From: Thecamonas trahens ATCC 50062 | Taxonomy: Eukaryota; Apusozoa; Apusomonadida; Apusomonadidae | Length of the DNA stretch: 64,000 nucleotides | NCBI RefSeq assembly: GCF_000142905.1 | Contig: NW_013657615.1 | Location: 128,354 to 192,353 of the forward strand | Direction: 5' to 3' | In this document: positions 27,873 to 36,493 of the stretch, one piece after another | How positions within the stretch are numbered: position 1 is the stretch's first letter | Layout of the letters: each line of letters starts with the position of its first letter | The notes under the pieces: model-generated | The model's database searches: none | What the model was told of the DNA's origin: nothing | The model's input: only the letters and a program-made list of their open reading frames with translations | Program-made: the position numbers and the translations under genes

Positions 27873-29501
27873 ATGGCCGTCACACTCTCCCGTGCAGGCA
27901 AGGAGACGTTCTCGGTCTCACTGCAACTCTCCATAGAGCCACTGGCCTTGCCAACGCCAACCTCTCCCGCTGTCCGCCCCTTCTCGGTCACCCTCTCCAC
28001 CCATGGCTCGCCAGCAGCCAACGCCCCGCTCCTCGCCCCGACCGTCGATGGGGCCATGCTCCGCTGCGCATGGCCCGCCCCGCTCGAGATCACCACAAAG
28101 ATGCTGCTGGCAAAGGACGGCCGCTCCCTGAGGGCAAAGCCGGCCCGCATCTCATTGATGCAGGCCAAGAAGATCGGCTCGCGGAGAATCCGCCCGGTCG
28201 CCGTCGCAGACATCGATCTCGCCGCCTACCATTCTGCACCGGCTCGCGATCTGGTCTTGCCCATGGTCCTGACGGGCGCCGGGAGCAAGGTGTTTGCCTC
28301 GGTCCAGGCCGTCATTTCTGTTGCTGTTACTGACGCGCCTGACGACGACAACAGCGTGGTCGATGGCAGGGCCGGCCCGCGGTCGCGCGAGGAGCTTCTC
28401 TGTGCGCCGCACGCACTCATTGTGGCGACGACAAAGCCCGGCGTCCTTGTCGAGACCATCATCGAAGGCCGCCATCAGAAGGCTACGCCCGGCGGAGGAA
28501 GCGGCAAGGACAAAGCCAAGGCCAAGGGCAAAGCCAAGGCGCCGTCGACGGTTGTTGAGCTGGCAACCGTCGATCCGGCGAGTCTGCCCATGGGCGACGT
28601 GTTTGTTGACGCTGCACCGCGGACCGGCTTTGCCGGCATCGTTGTCCTCGGCTCGTCACTTGCTATCTTCCTCTTTGCTGTCTCGTCGTACGAGCAGCTG
28701 ATGGAGGCGCTGCGACAGGCGACGTTCTCAACCTCGATGTTCCGCTTTGCGGGCGTCCACCTCTCGGGCCGCATTCCGGGCCTTGCGCTTGAACCAGTCC
28801 GCGAAGCTGCGCTTCTTGTTCCGCTCTCGATCAATGGCCGCATCGGTGAGCTCTCGCGGCGAATGCTTGGCCTCGCCTCGCCGCCGCTGGCCGACGAGCA
28901 AGCGCGGCTGTTTGGCGCGCGGCTTCTTGCGCTGCAGACACTGAGCAACGGCTTTCCGATCAGCATCAACGACGCCGACGTCGCTGCCTACGCCGCTGCC
29001 CTCCCCGACTACCGCCGTGTCGACGCCGAGCGCTGGGCATCGGCCGCAGCGCGGCGCGAAAACATGTCGCGCGACGACCTGGTCGCCGAGGCCGCCGCCG
29101 CCGGCGCCACCGCCGCCGCCGCCGTTGCCCACGCAGCCCAGCTCGCAGCCTCGCTCACGGCGGCCGACTCACGGATGGAGACTGCCGAGCTCTCTGTCCG
29201 CGCCCTCCGCGCCACGCTCACCAACGAGCGCGACGAGCGTGCTGCTGAGGCCGCCGCCGCCGACGCCCGGGAAGCTAAGCTCAACGTTGCTATCGACGAG
29301 GCCCACGCCGCACTTGATCGCGAGCGTGCCGCCCGCACCGCCCTTGCTGCCGAAAACACCGCCCTTGCCGCCGAGCTCGAAGCCACCCAACTCGAGCTGG
29401 CTCAGCTCAAGGCCGATTTTGCCAACCAGAGCGTCAAGCTCGCCGACACTGCCTACCGCGCCGAGCAAGCCGAGCTTGTTGCCCGATCCCGCCGGGCGTA
29501 G
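27873..29501 (+). CDS. NT-C2 domain coiled-coil protein
   Basis: 542 residues. The first 145 residues look like an N-terminal C2 (NT-C2) domain as in EEIG1/EHBP1-type proteins: ETFSVSLQLSIEPLALP at the start and RIRPVAVADIDLAAYHS near the expected RIGxxxIDLAxY position. Loop regions contain Ala/Lys-rich inserts (KDKAKAKGKAKA). The last 170 residues form a continuous Ala/Glu-rich coiled coil (AAADAREAKLNVAIDEAHAA). NT-C2 proteins usually tether membranes or link them to actin. No transmembrane segment is convincing. The start at 27873 lies just after the 39-bp array. Confidence 0.65.
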   Translation: MAVTLSRAGKETFSVSLQLSIEPLALPTPTSPAVRPFSVTLSTHGSPAANAPLLAPTVDGAMLRCAWPAPLEITTKMLLAKDGRSLRAKPARISLMQAKKIGSRRIRPVAVADIDLAAYHSAPARDLVLPMVLTGAGSKVFASVQAVISVAVTDAPDDDNSVVDGRAGPRSREELLCAPHALIVATTKPGVLVETIIEGRHQKATPGGGSGKDKAKAKGKAKAPSTVVELATVDPASLPMGDVFVDAAPRTGFAGIVVLGSSLAIFLFAVSSYEQLMEALRQATFSTSMFRFAGVHLSGRIPGLALEPVREAALLVPLSINGRIGELSRRMLGLASPPLADEQARLFGARLLALQTLSNGFPISINDADVAAYAAALPDYRRVDAERWASAAARRENMSRDDLVAEAAAAGATAAAAVAHAAQLAASLTAADSRMETAELSVRALRATLTNERDERAAEAAAADAREAKLNVAIDEAHAALDRERAARTALAAENTALAAELEATQLELAQLKADFANQSVKLADTAYRAEQAELVARSRRA

Positions 29502-29519
29502 CCCCCCCCCCCCCCCCCC
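29502..29519. repeat. Poly-C tract
   Basis: About 17-18 C directly between the stop of the NT-C2 gene and the ATG at 29520. Confidence 0.9.
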
Positions 29520-29633
29520 ATGGCGGAATCGCTGTCATCAAACCCCCCCCAACCCCTCAACCCCCACACTCCCCAAGCTGATCAGACGAGCCGGCCGGTC
29601 GGATGGCCACCGCTCTCGCCTGCCGTCCAACCA

Positions 29634-30677
29634 ATGTTCGCTGTGCGAGGAGGAACATGCATGGCCAGGCGAATGAGACCCATGGCAGAGGCAGTGGCAG
29701 CCGCTGCCGGCATGCCATGGGCATACAAGGCAAGGATGATGTCAAGTGGCTCGAATGGCCTTCTCGAGGTGCCTGGACCGCTTACCGGTGGCGTGCTCAA
29801 CCGATTCCTCACCCTCGAGCTGACGCTAACTCCTTCTGCGGCAGACGGTATTCCCGATGACACGGCTGCCGACATCTTTGCCGCTGCCGCAGAGGCATGG
29901 ATGGCTGCCGGCGTTCGATCTGTCCTGCTCACCCTTCCTGCTTCTGCTGCGCGTCTTGTTCCGCTCGCCCAAGCTGCTCAGCTTCCTTCTGCCCTCGCAT
30001 CGTCATCATCATCGCCGTCGTCGTCATCGGTCGCACCACCGCTGTTCAAGCTTCACCATGCATCACCGGAGAACAACACCATCACGCTTGGGGCATGGCT
30101 CCGGGACTCGCCTAACTCGCTCCCGCTCTATGCTACACACTCGGTTGGGTGCGGCGGGCTGGTACTCGGACCGGATGAGACGCTGCTGGTGGTGCGGGAG
30201 CATGGCGATCTGCGCGACGGTCCCGATGCTCGGCCATCGCAGTGGAAGTTGCCTGGGGGTGCGGCAGACGTGGGCGAGGATCTACATGCTGCTGCTGTCC
30301 GCGAGGTCTACGAGGAGACCGGCGTCGAGACCGAGCCTGTTGGCCTCATGGCTGTTCGCCAACTCCACGGCTTCCGCTTTGGCATCGGCGACATTTACTT
30401 TGTCTTTGCACTGCGACTCAAGGACGCGAATGCCAGCCTCGACGCCCACCAGCCGCTACCGTGTCCGAACGAGCTGTACGACGCTGCGTGGCTTCCCATC
30501 CGTGACTACGCCGCCATTGAGAGCCTCTCGCCGATGAACCGCGCCGTGGCCGACGCGCTGGTCGCGGCGCTCGACACTGACTCGCTCAACGTGTGGGAGC
30601 TCTCGCGGCTGCACTACACACAGCCACCGGTCTCTGGCGCCGCACGGTCGTCGATCATGTTCATGGCATCGCTCTAG
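29634..30677 (+). CDS. Nudix hydrolase, NUDT6-like
   Basis: 347 residues. A complete Nudix box GGAADVGEDLHAAAVREVYE continuing ETGVE gives the metal-binding REVYEE core. Upstream lies the pre-Nudix domain seen in NUDT6 and plant NUDT2/8-type enzymes (LPLYATHSVGCGGLVLGPDE). QWKLPGG precedes the box and FRFGIGDIYFVFALRL follows it, both family-typical. Members cleave nucleoside-diphosphate-linked substrates; the actual substrate is unknown. The N-terminus (MFAVRGGTCMARRMRPM) is basic and might target mitochondria. An ATG at 29520 would add 38 low-complexity residues. Its stop overlaps the stop of the convergent LisH-WD40 gene. Confidence 0.82.
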   Translation: MFAVRGGTCMARRMRPMAEAVAAAAGMPWAYKARMMSSGSNGLLEVPGPLTGGVLNRFLTLELTLTPSAADGIPDDTAADIFAAAAEAWMAAGVRSVLLTLPASAARLVPLAQAAQLPSALASSSSSPSSSSVAPPLFKLHHASPENNTITLGAWLRDSPNSLPLYATHSVGCGGLVLGPDETLLVVREHGDLRDGPDARPSQWKLPGGAADVGEDLHAAAVREVYEETGVETEPVGLMAVRQLHGFRFGIGDIYFVFALRLKDANASLDAHQPLPCPNELYDAAWLPIRDYAAIESLSPMNRAVADALVAALDTDSLNVWELSRLHYTQPPVSGAARSSIMFMASL

Positions 30678-31888
30678 ACCGGCGCGCTCCACGTCCGCAC
30701 CACCTTGTCGTACCCGCCCGAGGCGAGGCAGCCGGCAGAGGCATCCCACGCCAAGTCGCGGATGGTGTGCTCGTGGGCACCCAGGACTGCCATCTGCTCG
30801 CCGGTGCCGAGATCAAAGGCGTAGATGGAGCGGTCCTGTGAAGTGACTGCAAAGTACCGTTGGGTAAAGACCGACGCCGGGAGGGCGTATCCGTTGTTGG
30901 CCGGCCCGCGCATGTGCCGCACTGGCCCGCCGGGCGTCCGCACGTCAAACAGCAGGCTCTTGGACTTGTCAGTGGTGGCCATGACCAAGAACGACTCGTC
31001 GTGGCACGGAACCGCCAGATCCAAAACCGAGTAGTCTGCCCAGGCATCGCCGAGCGGGTTCATGTTGTAGCTCGTCACCGTCCCGCTGGCAACGTCAATG
31101 AGGCTGAGCGCCGGCGACTCGCGCGGCGCCGCCACAAGTGTCTCGGGTGCGCCCGAGGTTGTGGGCAGGAACACCACGCCCTCGATGTTGGCGTCAAAGC
31201 TGGCGCGATGGACAACGGCGCCGTCGCGGAGGAGCGCGACCGTGTGGTCGTAGCTCGCTGACGCCGCCACCGATCCGTCGCGAGCCATCGCCACGGTACA
31301 GACCGGCCCGCTGTGAGCAGCAATCTTTGATGCTACCACAAGGCCACCATCATCGGTCTCGGCTACCAGCGCCACGCCGCCAGCCATGTCAGAGACGATG
31401 ACGCTCGGGCCGCTAGTAGCCTCGCACGCCGCGTCCATGGCGACGACCGGGCCGGCGAGAACGCTCGCAAGGGTGGCGACCGGCTCGTCGCGCGACTCAT
31501 TCGGCGCCCACAGGCGCAGCGTCGAGTCGACGCATCCGCTCAGCAACCGGCCCGGGCCGAGATAGGCGAGGCTGGTGACGTTTGCCGGGTGAGGCAGCGG
31601 CGCGAGTTGATGGGCGGCGGGAGCATCGACAAAGGCAATGTCGCCAGCAGGCAGACCCGCCATCAGTACAGCATCATCCGAGTCGGGATCGGCAGCAAGT
31701 GTCGGCTCGACCACATCCAGAAGCGCCGCCAGTCGTGCCAGCGAGCGGATGAGCATCTGCGGCTCGCCCGATGGAGCGTACTCACGGCCTACCTCGCGCT
31801 CGAGCTCAAGGAGGGTGCCATGGAGACCACGCTCGAACAGATACTGCATGACCATGTCCTCGACGGCAGATGTGCTGGGGGCAGACAT
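30674..31888 (-). CDS. LisH plus WD40-repeat protein
   Basis: 404 residues. An N-terminal LisH dimerisation motif (VEDMVMQYLFERGLHGTLLE) is followed by a WD40 propeller of about seven blades. Recognisable blades are VTSLAYLGPGRLLSGCVDST then LRLW, DGSVAASASYDHTVALLRDG, and the last LAWDASAGCLASGGYDKVVR then TW. The architecture is that of scaffold or adaptor proteins. I cannot assign an orthologue. It converges on the Nudix gene, and the two stop codons share the palindrome CTAG at 30674-30677. Confidence 0.8.
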   Translation of the reverse strand: MSAPSTSAVEDMVMQYLFERGLHGTLLELEREVGREYAPSGEPQMLIRSLARLAALLDVVEPTLAADPDSDDAVLMAGLPAGDIAFVDAPAAHQLAPLPHPANVTSLAYLGPGRLLSGCVDSTLRLWAPNESRDEPVATLASVLAGPVVAMDAACEATSGPSVIVSDMAGGVALVAETDDGGLVVASKIAAHSGPVCTVAMARDGSVAASASYDHTVALLRDGAVVHRASFDANIEGVVFLPTTSGAPETLVAAPRESPALSLIDVASGTVTSYNMNPLGDAWADYSVLDLAVPCHDESFLVMATTDKSKSLLFDVRTPGGPVRHMRGPANNGYALPASVFTQRYFAVTSQDRSIYAFDLGTGEQMAVLGAHEHTIRDLAWDASAGCLASGGYDKVVRTWSAPV

Positions 31889-32082
31889 GGTGTGGGTATG
31901 GGTGTGGGTTGGGGTGGGGTGTATGGCTGTGTATGGGCTCGAGGGGGGTAAGAGGCTGGCTACTGTTCCTGGCTGCCCAGGATGATCCTAGCTGACGGGC
32001 GCGTCCAACCAACCCCACACCAGTTTACCATGCAGATGTCAAAACGGGCGGATGCGTGCTCACACGAGCACACACACACACA

Positions 32083-34637
32083 CTACTGCTGCCACTGGCC
32101 GCCAGTGCCGGCACCTGCGGGTGCCTGCTGGTAGCCACCCTGGCCAAAGGCGGCCTGCGGGTTGTACTGGCCGAGGCCAGCGCCGGCGCCGCCGTACATG
32201 AACGACGGGTTGCCGAGCGGGTTGACGCCGAGGTTGGCCTGGTCATAACCGCCCTGGGCACCAGCAGCGGCAGCGTCCTGGCCGGCGCCGGGGAGGAAGG
32301 ACTCGGGGGTGCCGGCCTGCTGGCCAGCGGCGTCACCGCCAGCGGCGGCGCCAAAGGCCTGGCCGCCGTACATGTTCTGCGCAAACTGCGGGGCCATGTA
32401 CGCGGGCTGCTTGTACGCGCCGGGCGGGTACATGTACGAGCCGGGGTAGTAGCCGGGCATCGGCATGTGCATGCCGAACATCGGCTGCTGGGCGCCGTCT
32501 GCGGCGTCACCCTGGCCGGCGTCGCCAGCCTGGCCCGCCTGGCCGGCGGCACCAAAGGCCGAGGCGTCCATGCCGGGCGCGGCCGCGCCGTGCATGCCAG
32601 GCATGCCGGGCATACCCATGCCCATACCGGGCATACCCATGCCCATGCCGGGCATACCCATGCCCATGCCGGGCATGCCCATGCCGCCGGAGAGGTCGCC
32701 ACCGGCGCCGGCCGGAACGCCATACGCCGACGGGTCGTAGCCGCCAAACTGCTGCTGCTGCTGCTGCGGCATGCCACCCTGTGCGGCGGCAGCCTTGTCA
32801 TCACCACCCTCGGCGCCCTGCTGCGCACCCTGCTGCGGCATGCCGCCGTAGCCACCCATGCCGAGCGACGGCATGCCCATCATCGAGCCGAACGGCGCAC
32901 CCGAACGCGCAAACATGGCCTGCTGGCCGAGCGGCTGCTGGCCGAGCGGCATGCCAGCCATGCCAGCCATCGGCATGCCAGCCATGCCGGGGAGGCCGCC
33001 CATGCCGGCACCCGGGAACTGCTGGCCCTGGGCCGGGGCCTGGGCCGCCTCACCCTGGGTCGCCTCGCCACCCTGCGGGAAGAGGCCGTACGAGCCGAGC
33101 GGCTGGATCGGCGCGCCCGGAGCGGCAGCCTCGGGCATGATGGCCCGGGCGTCACCCTGGACCGGCGCCGGCGCCGGCGCGGCGGCGGCGGCGGCGGCGG
33201 CGGCGGGAGCGTCCGCCGCACCCGCGGCCTTGCCACCTGCACCTGCACCCTCGCCGTCACCCTTGCGGCGTCCGCCACGCTTGCGGCGCGGGCGCTTCGC
33301 GCGCTTCTCCTCGTCGGCGGCGCCGCTCGCGTCTCCGGCCGCAGCAGGGCGGTCCGAGCCGGGCGCGCCCGCCTGACGGGCTCCCTGTCCAGGTGCAGCG
33401 TCGGCAGCAGAGCCAGGCGCAGAACCCGTCTTGTTGGCGGCAGCCGCCGGCGCAGGCGCCGCCGGCTTCACAGCCTTGCGTGCACCCGCAGACGCCATCG
33501 CCGCATACGACATGCCCGACGAGACGGCACGCACAGGTGCGGGCGCAGGCGCCGCAACCTCACCGTCGTACTCGGGCACTGCCGGGGCCGCAACTGGTGC
33601 CGGTGCCGGCGCCGGCGCCGGGGCTGCAGCCACCGGCGGCCGCCCGCGCCCGTTGGCACCGAGCATCGGCCGGCCACCCTCGCGCCGGCCGCCTTCGCGC
33701 CGGCCACCCTCGCGCTGTCCACCCTCGCGGCGACCACCGTCACGACGGCCGCCATCACGCCGGCCGCCGTCACGCCCGTCGCGCCGGGAGCCGCGCCCGC
33801 GGCCCTGGCGGCGGTTGCGCCGCTCCTGCTCTGCGCGCTCGGCCTTCTTCTTCTGCTTCTTGGTCTTCTTGTCCTCGACCTGCGACCACGAGTTGGCGTC
33901 TGTGTGTATCTCCGAGACCATGCCTCCTGCGTGAGTCGTCTGGCGGCTGGCGCACTCGCACACGCTGGCCCGCTCACGCTGGCCAAAAAAGGTCGCAATC
34001 ACACCAGGAGCGCCTCCCGCCCACTCTCCCCGCCCCCCCCCCCCCCCCCTCGTCACCATGTCTGCCCTTGCTCGTGGCTCGGCGGCCCGGGCAACAGGCG
34101 TGTTGTGTGCAAGACCCATACGTGGAATACGTGCCACTTGTTGCTACCGTGCCAGCCGACCGCGAGTGTGACCTCCCTGGGCGGAAGGCGGGGGAAAGGG
34201 GGCGAGCGCGGGAGCGGGTTTGGTTTGGCCATGTCAGCGACCGACCGAGTCGCGTTCGTTTTGGCAAGTGGGAGCTCAAGGTTGGACGAGGCCTACCGGG
34301 CGGATACGGAAGGGCAGAAGGACGGGAATTGGGGGAGAACAGTAGAGGCAATGTTGTGGAGGCTGGTAGGAGGGAGGGAGGGTGGGGAGGTGACAGAGAG
34401 GGGGGAGGGAGGGGGGAGGAGGGGGTGTGAGGAAGGACCAATTTTTTGGCCGCCCATCCACTCGTTGGTGGTGACTGTATTGGAAGACGTACGCTCGAGG
34501 AGGTAGGTGACGGCCTGCTCCTTGTCGCCGTTGGCGTAGGAGAGTGCGTATGCAATGTCTTCGTCTGCGTGGCCCGGGAGAATGCTCCGGAGCTGCTTGA
34601 CCTTGGCCGCCGTTCGCGGCGATGTAGGCGTCGCCAT
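32083..34637 (-). CDS. UBAP2L/Lingerer-like RNA-binding protein, two exons
   Basis: 662 residues. Exon 1 is 34493-34637 and exon 2 is 32083-33926, joined in phase 1 across a 566-base intron (donor GTACGT, acceptor GCAG). Exon 1 encodes a UBA-like three-helix domain (KVKQLRSILPGHADEDIAYA, LSYANGDKEQAVTYLLE). The join leads into DANSWSQVEDKKTKKQKKKA and an RG-rich block (RRQGRGRGSRRDGRDGGRRD). The order UBA, HSW-KKK and RGG matches UBAP2L/Lingerer, which nucleate stress granules and associate with ribosomes. The C-terminal 350 residues are prion-like, rich in Met/Gly/Gln with repeats of GMGMPGM, and polyQ. The splice is supported because both halves of the conserved block are rejoined in frame. 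Confidence 0.75.
32590..32690 (-). repeat. In-frame GMGMPGM coding repeat
   Basis: An 18-base unit (CATACCCATGCCCATGCC-type on the plus strand) repeats about four times and encodes alternating Met/Gly/Pro in the prion-like tail. Confidence 0.85.
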
Positions 34638-35234
34638 CTGTATATGTGTGTGGGGTGTGGAGACGTGTGCCCTCTGTCGACTGCGAGGCACCCGGCACGA
34701 ACGAGCAAGCGGACCATCAAAGTCTGAAGACACAGTTGAACGAACGAACGAACGAACGAACGAACGAATAAACGTATGAATGAATGATGGAATGGAAGGA
34801 AGGAAGGAAAGAAGGAATGGCGCCAGCCGTGCGAGTGCTTCCATCATTGGCGATTGATGCAAGGGCCAGGGGCGAGTCATAGTCATGAAGTGCAAGCACG
34901 AGCGAGGCGATGGTCCACGAAAACAAATGCCCCGCATGAGGATGGAGGGGTACGCCGTGGCAACCTGTTCTGGGTGGCTTATCAATGGCTTGTGACCCAA
35001 ATGCGCCTCGATGAAATCTGCTCGCGACCAGGCGACCAGGCGACCAGCATCAGCCAACGCCATTCGAGTTGATAAGGGAAGTGACGAGATCGGCACACCT
35101 CACTCGAGCACGAGCCACACGGACTCGAGACCCAGACTCGAGACCCAGACTCGGAGCAAGGCATACCTTTGTCAACACACGTGGAGGCAGCTCGACGTGA
35201 CTCTGTTGAATCTTGACCGTCCACCGATCTCAGC
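34638..35234. other. Divergent intergenic region with tetranucleotide repeats
   Basis: Spacer between the UBAP2L-like and ZFAND1 genes. It contains (CGAA)n at about 34738-34766 followed by (GGAA/GAAG)n to about 34816. It should hold both promoters. No gene was recognised. Confidence 0.6.
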
Positions 35235-36257
35235 ATGGAGCTCCCAGACGTGGGTGAGCAGTGCACATGGCCCGAGTGCCGGCAGCTCGACTTCCTTCCG
35301 ATCATCTGCCGGCACTGCTCGCAGCCGTTCTGCAACCTCCACTTCAAGACGAGCGAGCATCGGTGCCCCGATGCAGTGATTGTCAACAAGACTGTGCCAC
35401 AGTGCCCGCTCTGCGAGGCGTACATCGTGTTTGACACCGGCGAGGACATCTCGGTCACCATCGATCGGCACATCGCGTCGGCGTGCACCTCGGACATCTT
35501 GGACGTCTCGCCGAAAAAGTCAAAGTACAACGACAAGTGTGGCGTCCGCAAGTGCAAGAACAAGCGCGAGACGGTGGCCAAGTGCCCGTACTGCTCCGGT
35601 GCCTACTGCCTCACACATCTGCGGTTCAAGCATGACTGCCCCAACTCGCCCACCGCCGCCCGCCGCGCTGATGCCCGTGCCCGGTGGACCGCCCCGCGGA
35701 ACACTGGTCGTTCAGCAGCGGCCACCCATGCGGCAATAGCTGCAGAACGCCGTGCCCGGGCCGCAGCTGCAGCCGCGCCCAAGCCGCAGTCGAAGCTGCA
35801 GTCTGCGCCCACCCCTGCGCCAGCCCCTCTGCTGGCTCCAGCTCGGTCCTCCGTGCCACAGCCGGCCGCGCCGCCGGCGCAGGTTGTTACCCTCGCTCGA
35901 CTGCAGCGCGAGGCTCAGGGCGATGCTGCCATTCCAGACCATCGGCGGTTCTACCTCTACGTCCACTTGCCGGCCGCCCTCGAGCTCCCGTTCGGCGTTG
36001 CGGTCTTTGTGTCGCGCGAGGGCACCCCAACCGACATTGTCGCTGCTGTAGCCGACGTCGTCGGCGGCTCTGCCGACAGCGATCTCGAGCTGGGCGTCTT
36101 CCGCATCACCTCCAAGGCCGAGCGGCTTGCGCCTGAGCTTCCGCTCGAGTACATGGCCGGCTTTGTCGACTCTGGTGCGGCCGTCATTGTCGACTGGGTC
36201 CCGCCAGCCACCGATGCGCTCCCTCCCGACCTCTGCCGTGCACACGGCCTTCCGTAG
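35235..36257 (+). CDS. ZFAND1: ZFAND1/Cuz1 homologue (two AN1 zinc fingers plus Ubl-like tail)
   Basis: 340 residues. Two AN1 fingers lie in the first 135 residues. The first reads CTWPECRQLDFLPIICRHC, CNLHFKTSEHRC. The second reads CGVRKCKNKRETVAKCPYC, CLTHLRFKHDC. An Ala/Pro-rich linker leads to a C-terminal ubiquitin-like fold (HRRFYLYVHLPAALELPFGV). ZFAND1 (yeast Cuz1) recruits p97/Cdc48 and the proteasome to arsenite-induced stress granules, and its Ubl domain contacts p97. The PEC-QLDFLP signature and finger spacing are typical. Confidence 0.9.
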   Translation: MELPDVGEQCTWPECRQLDFLPIICRHCSQPFCNLHFKTSEHRCPDAVIVNKTVPQCPLCEAYIVFDTGEDISVTIDRHIASACTSDILDVSPKKSKYNDKCGVRKCKNKRETVAKCPYCSGAYCLTHLRFKHDCPNSPTAARRADARARWTAPRNTGRSAAATHAAIAAERRARAAAAAAPKPQSKLQSAPTPAPAPLLAPARSSVPQPAAPPAQVVTLARLQREAQGDAAIPDHRRFYLYVHLPAALELPFGVAVFVSREGTPTDIVAAVADVVGGSADSDLELGVFRITSKAERLAPELPLEYMAGFVDSGAAVIVDWVPPATDALPPDLCRAHGLP

Positions 36258-36493
36258 CCGTGATGGATGCACCTGGTGTGATCGCCGGACGACGTGGCAG
36301 CCACGGTCACACCGCCAACCATCGCTACTCGACTACCTGCCCAACAAACCATCATTGCACACTCGCCGGACTCGCCCGAATCAACGGACACCTCACTCAA
36401 CAACGACTGCCATGGCCACCCCCACAGCGTACGCCGCTCCCCGACCCCTTCCCCTTCCCCCCTCACACCCATGCACCACATACATTCACACTC

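Noticed and set aside
27209-28333. 374-codon frame through the 39-bp array encoding a 13-residue peptide repeat
   Set aside because: Open only because 39 is divisible by three. It continues in the wrong frame over the NT-C2 domain and has non-coding base composition.
32056-34506. 816-codon plus-strand open frame opposite the UBAP2L-like gene
   Set aside because: Arg/Ala/His-rich shadow. The minus strand has a UBA domain, RGG block and consistent splice sites.
34293-35096. 267-codon minus-strand frame containing exon 1 of the UBAP2L-like gene
   Set aside because: Only the 34493-34637 part is coding-like. The rest includes tetranucleotide repeats and intron sequence.
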